Source of the DNA: Wolbachia endosymbiont of Folsomia candida | GTDB lineage: Bacteria; Pseudomonadota; Alphaproteobacteria; Rickettsiales; Anaplasmataceae | Direction of reading: 5' to 3' | Assembly: GCF_001931755.2 (NCBI RefSeq) | Contig: NZ_CP015510.2 | Coordinates: 992,001 to 1,056,000 of the forward strand | Length of the DNA: 64,000 nt | Shown here: positions 47,379 to 56,362 of the stretch, one piece after another | Position numbering within the stretch: position 1 is the stretch's first letter | How the letters are laid out: each line of letters opens with the position of its first letter | The notes under the pieces: generated by a model | The model's input: only the letters and a program-made list of their open reading frames with translations | What the model was told of the DNA's origin: nothing | Databases searched by the model: none | Position numbers and translations under genes: made by a program

Positions 47379-48468
47379 GGCTTTGTTGCATAGCTATGGA
47401 GAAAAAGGCTGGAAGTTACTGACTAAATTCATTATAAAACAGGCATTTAACTGCTTAAAGAAAAAAATGCCAGTCAAAATGAAAGTCAGTAACCAAAACG
47501 AATATAACAAATTTTTGCAAGAAAGAGGAAATATTTTTCATTATATCAACAATGCCATTGAAAATTGGTACGAAAGCAGCCCAAAAGTGGCAGGTGGGAA
47601 TAATATTTACAGCGATAAAGTTGTGATTTTAGTTCATATAATAACTTATCTATTTAGGATTGGCCTGAGGCAAACGGTAGGATTTATAAAAGGATACCTC
47701 GAACAAATAGGAAGGAATCTATCTGTCATAAGCTATTCACAGGCCTCAAGAAGATTTAAAAAACTTAACATAAAAATTAATGATAATAGAATAGATAAGA
47801 ATGATATGGAAAATATCGAAGTTGCTATAGACAGCACGGGCATTAGCATTTACAACAATACTCCAAAACACAGCGGAGTAAACAGTAAAGATCGCAAATA
47901 TCGTCACCATGACCAAACAAGAAAACTTCATCTGATGCTGGATGTAAATAGCAAAAAGGCTATAGATGCAAAGTACACCAATGGAACTTATTCTGATTGC
48001 CGTGGAGCGCACGATTTATTGGAAGAAGTCAATAATGTGTCCGTTTTGTACGCAGATGGAGCATACGATACGCGCCACATCTATCAGTTATGTCATAAAC
48101 TTGGGATAAAAACGAAAATCCAGCCAAAAAAGGACGCCATACCGCATCCGAAATTGGCCTGTATGGCCGAAAGAAACGCTGCTATTAGGCTAATAGAGTC
48201 ATATAATGAGCTCGGCGAGGATGGGCGAAAGCCATGGAAAAGAGAGGTGAATTACGGAAAAAGATCTTATGTAGAAGTTTTCTTCTGGCGACTGAAAAGT
48301 ATATTTGGGTTTAGTTTTAGGAAAAAATCAGAGGTGAATCGTGAAAAAGAACTGCTACTCAAGTGCTATTTGCTGAATAAATTTACCGATATAGGTATGG
48401 CTAAATTTGAGATAGCCTCATGAATTTATCATATACTGCCTGCTACCAACTAGCTATGCAACAAAGCC
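47379..48468 (+). mobile_element. IS5-family (IS903-group-like) insertion sequence, 1090 bp
   Basis: Perfect 18-base terminal inverted repeats (GGCTTTGTTGCATAGCTA at the left; its complement at the right) bound the element. They are flanked by a 9-bp direct repeat CAATGGCCA at 47370-47378 and 48469-48477. The 9-bp duplication matches the IS903 group. The element lies inside the IS110 transposase gene, so it is the younger of the two. Confidence 0.93.
47467..48423 (+). CDS. IS5-family transposase, apparently intact
   Basis: The 318-residue DDE transposase starts at MPVKMKVSNQNEY (ATG 47467; M at 47479 also possible). It shows VAIDSTGISIYNN with the first Asp, VLYADGAYDTRHIY with the second, and KRSYVEVFFWRLKSIFG with the catalytic Glu region. 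No stops or frameshifts are visible, and terminal repeats are intact, so the element could still move. In the longer open frame its start is fused to the IS110 N-terminus, which is an accident of insertion. Confidence 0.9.
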   Translation: MPVKMKVSNQNEYNKFLQERGNIFHYINNAIENWYESSPKVAGGNNIYSDKVVILVHIITYLFRIGLRQTVGFIKGYLEQIGRNLSVISYSQASRRFKKLNIKINDNRIDKNDMENIEVAIDSTGISIYNNTPKHSGVNSKDRKYRHHDQTRKLHLMLDVNSKKAIDAKYTNGTYSDCRGAHDLLEEVNNVSVLYADGAYDTRHIYQLCHKLGIKTKIQPKKDAIPHPKLACMAERNAAIRLIESYNELGEDGRKPWKREVNYGKRSYVEVFFWRLKSIFGFSFRKKSEVNREKELLLKCYLLNKFTDIGMAKFEIAS

Positions 48469-48755
48469 CAATGGCCATGGAGCAAATCTTATTCATCTGT
48501 GTCTTGAGGCAACTAGCTGGTATGGGGAAGATTTGGCTACTTTTATGCACGATTTAGGGCATAATGTTAGTATAGTAAACCCGGCTCAAATCAAGGCTTT
48601 TGGCAAAAGTGAGCTGCTCAGAAATAAAACAGATAAATCAGATGCAGCTATGATAGCTAGATTTTGTATTGCGAATAAACCTGCTCTTTGGAAACCAATT
48701 GCACCTGAAATGAGGCATTTAAGAGATCTTTACCGTTGTATGCAATCGCTAAAAA

Positions 48756-48789
48756 ATGATAAATTGCAACAAATGATAAATTGCAACAG
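48756..48789. repeat. 17-bp tandem duplication
   Basis: ATGATAAATTGCAACAA (48756-48772) is followed by ATGATAAATTGCAACAG (48773-48789). Deleting one unit restores the IS110 frame as KNDKLQQMNRLENENM. Confidence 0.92.
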
Positions 48790-49443
48790 ATGAACCGCTT
48801 GGAAAATGAAAATATGCATTCCAGCTGCAAAGAAGCTATATCTAAGGTAATTTTGGCAATAGAGGAGCAAATTATTGTTCTCGAAACAGAAATTAATGAG
48901 CATATAAATCACTATCCACATCTAAAAAATATGGTAGAAAACCTCAAGACTATAAAAGGTATAGGACATCTTACTGCTGTTGCTGTTATTGCAGAAATGC
49001 CAGCGGTTGATAATTTTGACAATGCTAAGCAATTTACAGCTTTTGCTGGCCTAAATCCAGGACATTATGAATCTGGATCGTCTGTAAGTAAGAGAAGTTG
49101 CATATGTAAAATAGGATCTGAGCGCGTCCGAAAAGCCCTTTATATGACAGCTATAGTAGTCAAAAACCATAATAATCATTTTCAAAAATTTTGTCAGCGT
49201 CTAGCAAGTAAAGGTAAATGCCCAAAAGTCATAGTCCTTGCGTTAATGAGAAAATTAATGCATGTCTTTTTTGGTATTCTTAAAAACAATCAACCATTTA
49301 ATTGTAATTTAGTTGGATAATTTGTTTGACATCAAAGACAGTATCTGGGATCTATTTTGCAGTGCAATTCCATTAAACACTGTATCTTAGCATAAAAACT
49401 TTTATCCTTTTCATTATATGCTCACTTGCAAGCAAGTTCGCTA

Positions 49444-49514
49444 GATCCCAGTGTCACGCACTGGGATGACACCTTATGGATTGCTGGATTCCAGTGTCAG
49501 CTACTCGAATGACA
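49444..49514. repeat. Palindromic repeat pair downstream of IS110 remnant
   Basis: A full palindrome GATCCCAGTGTCACGCACTG... lies at 49444-49471 and a degenerate copy at 49486-49514. They sit between the convergent IS110 and trxB genes and could form hairpins in either transcript. Confidence 0.85.
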
Positions 49515-49568
49515 TCGAACCAAGATGCTAATTTCTTACTCAAATAACAGTTATGCAAGAAGTATAAT

Positions 49569-50510
49569 TTAAGTTTCTAAAAATTTTTCTGCATCAAGTG
49601 CCGCCATGCACCCAGTCCCAGCTGCAACTACTGCCTGACGATATACTTTGTCTTGAACATCACCTGCAGCAAACACCCCTGCCCTACTAGTTAAAGTTGC
49701 TCCTGGCTTAGTAATGATATAGCCATGTTCATCCATTTCAACAAAATCCTTAAAAATACCTGTATTTGGTGCATGTCCAATCGCAACAAATACCCCATCC
49801 ACTTGTATTTCTTGAATATTTTCAGTTTCAGTTGATTTTATTCTTATGCCAGTCACTTTTTTTGGATTTTCTTCTCCAAGTATTTCTTCAATACCACAAT
49901 TCCACATGATTTTTATTTTATCATTCTTAAAAAGCCGATCTTGCATTATTTTTTCTGCTCTTAATTTATCACGTCTGTGTATCAGTATAACTTCTTTGGC
50001 AAATCGAGTTAAAAATATTGCTTCTTCAACTGCAGTGTTTCCGCCACCAACCACAGCTACAACTTTATTCTTAAAAAATGCACCATCACAAGTTGCACAT
50101 GCTGAAACTCCAAAACCTTGGAATTTTTTTTCACTTGCAAGGCCAAGCCACTTTGCTTGTGCACCAGCTGCAATTATAACTGCACTAGAGTAGTAATTAT
50201 TAAAAGTGCCAAAGGACTGAAATTGATATTCATTAGGCTTTACAAGTTGCTCAACGCTTTTTATCTCGTCCTCTATTATTTGTGTTCCAACATTTTCTGC
50301 ATGCAGCCTCATTTGCTCCATTAAATCCGGACCTTGTATCAAGGAAAACCCAGGATAATTTTCAACATCTGTAGTAATCGTAAGCTGGCCACCAGGTTGC
50401 ATTCCCGTCACTACAATTGGCTCTAAATTCGCACGCGCTGCATATATAGCAGCAGAATAACCGGCTGCACCAGAACCAATGATTAGAACTTTTGTACTGA
50501 GTAACTGCAT
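49569..50510 (-). CDS. trxB: Thioredoxin reductase
   Basis: TrxB uses NADPH to reduce thioredoxin. The 313-residue protein has the FAD motif IIGSGAAGYSAAIYAAR at 10-26, the redox pair C138 and C141 in ACATCDGAFF, the NADPH motif VVGGGNTAVEEA, and the C-terminal FAAGDVQDKVYRQAVVAAGTG (in outline). Its ATG at 50510 directly abuts the stop codon of the peroxiredoxin gene, so the two form an operon that links peroxide removal to its electron supply. Confidence 0.97.
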   Translation of the reverse strand: MQLLSTKVLIIGSGAAGYSAAIYAARANLEPIVVTGMQPGGQLTITTDVENYPGFSLIQGPDLMEQMRLHAENVGTQIIEDEIKSVEQLVKPNEYQFQSFGTFNNYYSSAVIIAAGAQAKWLGLASEKKFQGFGVSACATCDGAFFKNKVVAVVGGGNTAVEEAIFLTRFAKEVILIHRRDKLRAEKIMQDRLFKNDKIKIMWNCGIEEILGEENPKKVTGIRIKSTETENIQEIQVDGVFVAIGHAPNTGIFKDFVEMDEHGYIITKPGATLTSRAGVFAAGDVQDKVYRQAVVAAGTGCMAALDAEKFLET

Positions 50511-51110
50511 CTATAGCTCTTCACTATGTGAGTTAAGAAAGTCCGCCACCCCTTCATCGCTTGCTTGCATTCCTGGTTTACCTTTCTCCCATCCTGCTGG
50601 GCATACCTCGCCATGTTCTTTATTATGTTTAATCGCATCAATAATTCTGATGATCTCATCAATACTACGTCCTAAAGGCAAGTCATTTATAGATTGATGT
50701 CGCACAATAAACGCGTCATCTATGACAAAAGTTGCCCTAAGAGCAATTGAATCATCATGCAAGATTCCATAGTCTCTTGATATTGACTTCTTTATGTCAG
50801 ACACCAAAGGGTAACTAATTTCACCAATACCACCCTCATTAATTGGAGTTTTACGCCAGTGATAGTGTGAAAATTTTGAATCTACACTTATACCTATGAC
50901 TTCAACACCGCGCTTTGTAAATTCACCTATTTTATTATTCAGCGATATTAATTCAGTTGGGCAGACAAACGTAAAGTCAAGTGGATAAAAGAAAAGAACA
51001 GCGTACTTATCCTTTATTTGGCTGCTAAGGCAGAAATCATCGGCAAATTTCCCGCCGGAGAGCACAGCCGGAGCCGTAAAATCAATAGCAGACTTTGTTA
51101 TAAGATTCAT
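50511..51110 (-). CDS. 2-Cys peroxiredoxin (AhpC/TSA family)
   Basis: This is a thiol peroxidase that reduces hydrogen peroxide and organic peroxides. The 199-residue protein has the peroxidatic Cys50 in FTFVCPTEL, and a resolving Cys in EVCPAGWEKGKPGM near residue 170. These identify a typical 2-Cys enzyme. The gene is the first of a two-gene operon with trxB, with zero spacing, and probably uses thioredoxin. The N-terminus, ATG at 51110, fits the family. Confidence 0.96.
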   Translation of the reverse strand: MNLITKSAIDFTAPAVLSGGKFADDFCLSSQIKDKYAVLFFYPLDFTFVCPTELISLNNKIGEFTKRGVEVIGISVDSKFSHYHWRKTPINEGGIGEISYPLVSDIKKSISRDYGILHDDSIALRATFVIDDAFIVRHQSINDLPLGRSIDEIIRIIDAIKHNKEHGEVCPAGWEKGKPGMQASDEGVADFLNSHSEEL

Positions 51111-51242
51111 AACTAACCTATTTATTTTAAAATAACTGTAATTTTACACCTTGATAAATTTGTATGCAAGCTTTCTTTAAAGAGTCTATTGACAAATAAG
51201 CATGCTGAGCAGAAAATTCAGCATTATGTGACATCTAAATTA

Positions 51243-53132
51243 CTAGGATAAAATCAATAATTGCTTATGTTCTTCCACATTAGGATTATCAAAACATCTA
51301 CTCACACAATAACCTATTCCAGCACCAAACACTGCACCAACTAACATACCCGCCACAGCAGCTGCAGTAAATACTGTAATAGTAATCATTGGAGCTAAAG
51401 AAGCAGCTCCTAAAAAGTATGCCGTGACGCAACCTATCACAAAACCTATACATAAACCAGCTGTTCCACAAACGCCTATGTAGGAGTAGTTACTGTTGCT
51501 TTTATGTTTTGGATCTTCTTTGTCAACAGTAGGCCTAGGAAGTGTTGATGCTTCAGGTTTTGGTTGTTCACTATCCTCTGTTACAGATTGAGTAGTTTTT
51601 TCATCAGCTCCATCAAGAGAAATAACACCATCAGAAAGCACTTCTTCAGGTTTTGGATTTTCTACATGTGATTCAATAGTAGGTCTTGAAGTGCCCTCTA
51701 CTCCCACAACAGGTTCATGTTGTGGTTTTTTAACCTCTGGTTCCGGTTGTTTCTTCTCTTCTATAGGTGCTTTAGATTGTTCTGTCTCATGAAACAACTC
51801 TCTTACACTTGCTAAAATCTCATTATCTAGATCTTGGTTTATTTTTTGTTTTGGGCTTTTAATTTCTGGTTTTTTCTGTGGTAACACTTCTGCTGGAGAT
51901 TTTTTAGGTTGTTTCTCTTGTTCTTGCTGTGCTTCTTGCACTACAGGCTTTTGTTGAGGTTGCTCAACTTTTGGTTTTTCCTGTGGTAACGCTTCTGCTT
52001 CAACTCTTTGTTGTTGATGTTCTTTGATTACATTATTAACTCTAGATTGAAGTATATCTAGTGCACTGACTAACATTGCCTTGAAAGATTTTGTCCATAG
52101 TTTCTTTATATTATCATTACTTGTAGTAGGTATGGATAATTCAAAGTTGCAGAGTGTATACGCTGCTTCTTCAAGATCTGCACTTTCTAGTATATTAACT
52201 ACATAATCCAAAACCTCTTTTCGTTCTTTCTGAGTTCCCGATCTTAAAACCTCTGAAATTTCCATGATAAAATCTTCATTTCTTAATAGCTTACTCAATA
52301 GCCCACTCAATAGTTTACTCAGAACAGATAAACTTTTTATCTCTAAAGTAGATAAATTTTTTATTTCTAAAGCAGATAAATTTTTTGCTTTTAAAAAAGA
52401 TAAATTTTTTGTTTTTAAAATTACTTTTATAAAGTGTTCATTTTTTGATAATTCTTTAATAAGCTCTGGATTTTCTATAATTGAATTTATAAAGATTTCG
52501 TTTTTTAATAATTTTTTAGCAAGCTCTGGATTTTCTATCATTGAATTTATGAAGGTTTCATTTTTCAAGAGTTTTTGCATTGTACCTACATCTTTTGTAA
52601 TATCTTCAATAACCATTTCATTATTTAGTAAATACTCTTTAAGCTCTACTGTACTGTTGCATCTTTGCCTTTTTACATGGGCAACACTTGTAGGATTGAT
52701 AATACCATGCTCTATTAGTAGTGATGTTAAAATCATATTGGCCCTTACTTTTTCGAGTGAGCATTCAGTCACACCTTCCTCTGATAAATCTCCAGCAATT
52801 CTAATCACCGTTTCACAATTGAAGCGCTCATCAAGCCCTATGTGCTTTATGTTTGGAATATTGATAAGATATTGCACTACAGAAAGACGCTCTTTCAATT
52901 TTTCAATATATTTACTTTCTTCTACTTTGTTGAAATATATTATATTCCTAATAGCAATTGATTTATTTTTAATATCATACCAAGAATCTAAAATAGTTTT
53001 AGCTAACTCGAGCGATTTTTTGTCTTCATCTTTAAAGGTAGGCGTGTCATTATGTTCTTGTAAAATGTTATTTTTACTACATTCACTAAGATTACTGTTT
53101 GTTATAAGCACTTCAAATTTTCTTGTTTCCAT
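51243..53132 (-). CDS. Lineage-specific protein with tandem repeats and C-terminal membrane hairpin
   Basis: The 629-residue protein is not recognised. It has three layers: a helical N-terminal half, a proline-rich linker (about 380-530) full of QPE/KPE repeats, and a C-terminal hydrophobic pair (about 545-600: GLCIGFVIGCVTAYFLGA and GMLVGAVFGAGIGYCV). The helical part contains 19-residue repeats (LLKNE-FINS-IENPEL) at about 205-255 and an 8-residue repeat series (KNLSALEI, KNLSTLEI, KSLSVLSK). The ATG at 53132 has GGAGAGA upstream and is chosen over one at 53201. The layout resembles membrane-anchored effectors. Confidence 0.78.
   Translation of the reverse strand: METRKFEVLITNSNLSECSKNNILQEHNDTPTFKDEDKKSLELAKTILDSWYDIKNKSIAIRNIIYFNKVEESKYIEKLKERLSVVQYLINIPNIKHIGLDERFNCETVIRIAGDLSEEGVTECSLEKVRANMILTSLLIEHGIINPTSVAHVKRQRCNSTVELKEYLLNNEMVIEDITKDVGTMQKLLKNETFINSMIENPELAKKLLKNEIFINSIIENPELIKELSKNEHFIKVILKTKNLSFLKAKNLSALEIKNLSTLEIKSLSVLSKLLSGLLSKLLRNEDFIMEISEVLRSGTQKERKEVLDYVVNILESADLEEAAYTLCNFELSIPTTSNDNIKKLWTKSFKAMLVSALDILQSRVNNVIKEHQQQRVEAEALPQEKPKVEQPQQKPVVQEAQQEQEKQPKKSPAEVLPQKKPEIKSPKQKINQDLDNEILASVRELFHETEQSKAPIEEKKQPEPEVKKPQHEPVVGVEGTSRPTIESHVENPKPEEVLSDGVISLDGADEKTTQSVTEDSEQPKPEASTLPRPTVDKEDPKHKSNSNYSYIGVCGTAGLCIGFVIGCVTAYFLGAASLAPMITITVFTAAAVAGMLVGAVFGAGIGYCVSRCFDNPNVEEHKQLLILS
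52326..52421. repeat. Four tandem 24-bp units in a coding sequence
   Basis: Four units of 24 bases, each beginning AGATAAA and running through a T-rich centre, start at 52326, 52350, 52374 and 52398. They encode the eight-residue LS-rich repeat. The in-frame length means copy-number change would not disrupt the gene. Confidence 0.85.
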
Positions 53133-53279
53133 ATTCTCTCCTATTTTGGTATTATGACTAATACATATAATAATTTTACCAAAAATATTAACGTTTGTCA
53201 AGTTTCATAAGTACATACTTTCCTTTACTTAACATTTCACTTACCGTATTTATATCTACATAAAATTAGCGGTACTAAG

Positions 53280-54293
53280 ATGACAATGACATGCAAAGAA
53301 TCTATTGTTTTTTCAGGTGTTCAGCCAAGCGGTATATTGCACCTTGGTAATTACCTTGGTGCAATCAAGCAGTGGGTGGATTTACAGGATAAATATAAGT
53401 CCCTTTTTTGTATTGTTGATTTGCATGCAATCACAGCCAATAAACTTCCAGCAAGTGAATTGAAAAACAATATCTTCAAAACAGCAGCAGCTTATATCGC
53501 ATGTGGAATAGACCCAGAAAAATCTATTATTTTTAATCAATCTACAGTTAGTGGGCATGCAGAACTCAGTTGGCTGCTTAGTTGTTACACACCTATCGGC
53601 TGGCTTAACCGGATGACTCAATTTAAAGATAAAGCTGGAAGTGATAAACAAAAAGCCTCTCTCGGGTTATATAGCTACCCAGTGCTTATGGCTGCAGACA
53701 TATTGTTATATAAAACTAAATGCGTTCCTGTTGGTGACGATCAAAAGCAGCACCTAGAGCTTGCGCGCGATATTGCATCAGCTTTTAACAATCACTATGG
53801 GCAAGATTATTTTACTGTACCAGAAGCTTTAATTTTAAGCCATGCATCAAGAATAATGAGTTTGAGGAGTGGTACGAGCAAGATGAGTAAGTCTGATCCT
53901 TCTGATAATTCACGCATTAACCTTGATGATTCGGATGATTTAATTCTTAGTAAGATAAAAAAAGCAAAAACAGATTCAATTTTAGGCTTTGATTTCGTTA
54001 CTTTGGAAGATCGTCCAGAAATAAGTAATTTGATAAGCATCTATTCTGCACTCAGCAATACAAGTGTAAAAGAAGTATGCGCAGAAATGAACAAGCATAA
54101 CATGGAACACTTCAAAAAAGAATTAGCTGATTCAATTGTAAGTAGTATATCACCTATACGAGAGAAAATGAATGATCTGCTAAAAGATCAACTATATTTA
54201 AATGCAATACTAAAAAAAGGCACAGAGAAAGCATCAGAAATTGCAAACCAAAATATAAAAGAAATTAAGGATATCATTGGATTTGATCAGTGA
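53280..54293 (+). CDS. trpS: Tryptophan--tRNA ligase
   Basis: TrpS charges tRNA-Trp. The 337-residue protein is a class I synthetase: the HIGH-type motif lies in GVQPSGILHLGNYLGA (residues 13-28), the tryptophan-pocket region MTQFKDKAG near 118, PVGDDQKQHLELARDIA, and the KMSKS loop SKMSKSD near 200. Length and order are standard. The ATG at 53280 is used; 53286 would also serve. It is divergent from the repeat-rich gene. Confidence 0.97.
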   Translation: MTMTCKESIVFSGVQPSGILHLGNYLGAIKQWVDLQDKYKSLFCIVDLHAITANKLPASELKNNIFKTAAAYIACGIDPEKSIIFNQSTVSGHAELSWLLSCYTPIGWLNRMTQFKDKAGSDKQKASLGLYSYPVLMAADILLYKTKCVPVGDDQKQHLELARDIASAFNNHYGQDYFTVPEALILSHASRIMSLRSGTSKMSKSDPSDNSRINLDDSDDLILSKIKKAKTDSILGFDFVTLEDRPEISNLISIYSALSNTSVKEVCAEMNKHNMEHFKKELADSIVSSISPIREKMNDLLKDQLYLNAILKKGTEKASEIANQNIKEIKDIIGFDQ

Positions 54294-54297
54294 ATGA

Positions 54298-55227
54298 TTA
54301 CTCTCTTCCTTTTGTGTGGTCTGCTAGTTTTTCAAATTGTTCAACCATTTTATGTACACGATTTCCTCTTGTACTCACTTTTGTACCTGGAGAAGCTTCG
54401 CTAGTACGAGGTTTTGGCGCTAACGGAGGCTTGGTTCCACTTATCTGATTTGCTGCACCGCTCTTGTTAGAGGTATTCATATAAATTTGCTCTTTAGGCT
54501 TGTGTGTTCTTAGCTGTGGTGAAGGGGGGATTTTATTTGCCTTCTGAACATTTTTGATATCTCCTGGATAAGTTGCCCAGTTTACTTTAGGCGCCTCGAG
54601 AGGAATGTAAGCATCAAGAGTTTTCTTTGGAACTGGTGGTGGTATTGACGGCTTTGGTGGTATTATAGGCTTAGATTTTTCTTGTTGCTTAAGTTCTTTT
54701 TTTGCTTCTCTATGTTCTTTAGAAACTGTTGAATAAATCTGCTCTTCAGGCATTTCTGACTGAATACTTCTAGGAGGCTTTGTGGGCACTATTCCAACAT
54801 CTCTTTCACTTCGCTCTAGGTCAGCAATTTTACTAGAAATTTCTGTATATTTCTTACTGATCTCTGAAGCAACTTCAGATGAATTTTTAGGTAAAGTCTT
54901 AATAAAATCATTCATACTATTTTCAGTTGAAGCTTCTATTTTTAATGTTTTCTTTAACCACTCAATTAACTTTCTAACCAAGCCTGATGGTTTTTTATCT
55001 ATTGATCTTTTATATTTACCTAAGTCACTACCTATAACATGCTTAGCTACATTCTTTGCTGTTTGATCTGTATCTGAAAAAGCTTTTAATGCTTTTGATA
55101 GCTCCTCTACTGTTTTGTTGTATTGTTTACCAGCTTTTATTACATTTCTTGTCCTTATGGCTTCTATTAAATCATTAAGATTATTTTGATAATTTTCACT
55201 TTTAAATGGATTAATTTTTTCAGTCAT
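54298..55227 (-). CDS. Proline-rich protein with EPIYA-like and SH3-ligand motifs
   Basis: The 309-residue protein is not recognised by homology. Residues 1-140 are helical and charged. The rest is disordered and proline-rich, with two EQIY motifs (E162-Y165 in PEEQIYSTV; E246-Y249 in PKEQIYMNT). SH3-ligand patterns are PTKPPR at 148-153, PPVPKK at 197-202, and PLAPKPR near 268-274. Bacterial effectors such as CagA and Anaplasma AnkA carry EPIYA-type tyrosine motifs that host kinases phosphorylate. No signal peptide or membrane segment. I start at the ATG at 55227; GTG at 55233 adds two residues. It is convergent with trpS, four bases apart. Confidence 0.78.
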   Translation of the reverse strand: MTEKINPFKSENYQNNLNDLIEAIRTRNVIKAGKQYNKTVEELSKALKAFSDTDQTAKNVAKHVIGSDLGKYKRSIDKKPSGLVRKLIEWLKKTLKIEASTENSMNDFIKTLPKNSSEVASEISKKYTEISSKIADLERSERDVGIVPTKPPRSIQSEMPEEQIYSTVSKEHREAKKELKQQEKSKPIIPPKPSIPPPVPKKTLDAYIPLEAPKVNWATYPGDIKNVQKANKIPPSPQLRTHKPKEQIYMNTSNKSGAANQISGTKPPLAPKPRTSEASPGTKVSTRGNRVHKMVEQFEKLADHTKGRE

Positions 55228-55417
55228 ATTCACTATATTTCTAATATATTAAAATATATGTTTAATATATTAAGATTTAATAAACAGGTCCATTGCAGAA
55301 CTTTATTAAAAAAAGAAACAACAATAGAAAGTATTCTCTACCTAAATCAACATTAATAAAGTAGAATAGAGTCAAGTGATTGAGTAATAATTACACGTTA
55401 ATAAAAAACAAGAAGAT

Positions 55418-56314
55418 ATGAAGAGCAAAAGGAATTTGTTAAGCATCTCAGATCTTACAATTAATGATGTAGAAAATATAACTAAGCTGGCTAATCAGTA
55501 TCTTACCAAAGAATTGGTAAATGCTAATATCTTGGAAAATAAAACAGTAATAAATTTATTCTTTGAAGATTCAACACGTACACTCGCATCTTTTGAAATA
55601 GCAGCCAAAAGCCTTGGAGCAAACGTTGTAACTTTGCCAGTAAAATCTTCTTCTATGAGCAAAGGAGAAGATCTAAAGGATATGGTAAAAACATTAAATG
55701 CAATGAATCCTGATTACATAATAATCAGGCACAAAAGTAGTGGTATTATTAACACACTGGCTGAGCATGTTAGCTGCTCGTTAATCAATGCAGGTGATGG
55801 AAGCAGTGAACATCCAACTCAAGCGCTTGCAGATTATTTCGTAATTAGCAGTCATAAAAAGCAAATAAAGGACCTCAAAATTGTGATATGCGGCGATATT
55901 CTGCATAGCAGGGTTGCAAGATCAAATATAAGATTGCTAAAAATGTTCGGAGCGAAAATAAGCTTAGTTGCCCCACCAACTTTGATTTGCAAGAATTTTC
56001 CTGAAGTAGATTCAATACATTATTCGTTAACTCAAGGTATAAAGGATGCTGACGTGATTATGCTTCTCAGATTGCAGAAAGAACGTATGAATAATAGTTG
56101 TTTTGTTCCTTCAGAGAAAGAATATTTCCATTTATATGGACTTGATCAGCAAAAGCTATCATACGCAAAATCAAGTGCGATCGTTATGCACCCAGGACCA
56201 GTAAATAGAGGCGTTGAGGTTAGCAATGATATAGCAGATGATGTTATTTTAGAGCAGGTAGAATTTGGAGTAATCATGCGTAAGGCAATATTACATTATC
56301 TTCTATTATTTTAA
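55418..56314 (+). CDS. pyrB: Aspartate carbamoyltransferase catalytic subunit
   Basis: PyrB makes carbamoyl-aspartate, the first committed step of pyrimidine synthesis. The 298-residue protein shows the carbamoyl-phosphate loop FFEDSTRTLASFE near 48-60, the SSSMSKGEDLKDM segment, the HPTQALADYF block, and the C-terminal VMHPGPVNRGVE. Length is that of the unregulated, single-subunit type common in Alphaproteobacteria; no pyrI is adjacent. It is preceded by a 190-base AT-rich spacer with no gene seen. Confidence 0.97.
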   Translation: MKSKRNLLSISDLTINDVENITKLANQYLTKELVNANILENKTVINLFFEDSTRTLASFEIAAKSLGANVVTLPVKSSSMSKGEDLKDMVKTLNAMNPDYIIIRHKSSGIINTLAEHVSCSLINAGDGSSEHPTQALADYFVISSHKKQIKDLKIVICGDILHSRVARSNIRLLKMFGAKISLVAPPTLICKNFPEVDSIHYSLTQGIKDADVIMLLRLQKERMNNSCFVPSEKEYFHLYGLDQQKLSYAKSSAIVMHPGPVNRGVEVSNDIADDVILEQVEFGVIMRKAILHYLLLF

Positions 56315-56362
56315 TAAAATATTCAGAAAAATAGGATACCATTTTTAGAATAGAAATATATT

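Larger units (their letters stand above)
47236..49320 (+). pseudogene. IS110-family transposase, split by an IS5-family element and a 17-bp duplication
   Basis: The N-terminal 47 codons (GVDISKKKFDVCLLMDNKK, DEDD-type catalytic Asp) run to 47378. After removal of the inserted element and one target copy, reading resumes in frame at 48478 as GANLIHLCLEATSWYGEDLA. The middle ends early because a 17-base tandem duplication (48756-48789) shifts the frame. The C-terminal part follows in the other frame: IKGIGHLTAVAVIAEMP, FTAFAGLNPGHYESGSS, GSERVRKALYMTAI. All parts match the IS110 recombinase family. The gene is doubly broken and cannot be active. An AGG-rich ribosome binding site (TTGGAGG) precedes the ATG. 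Confidence 0.9.
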
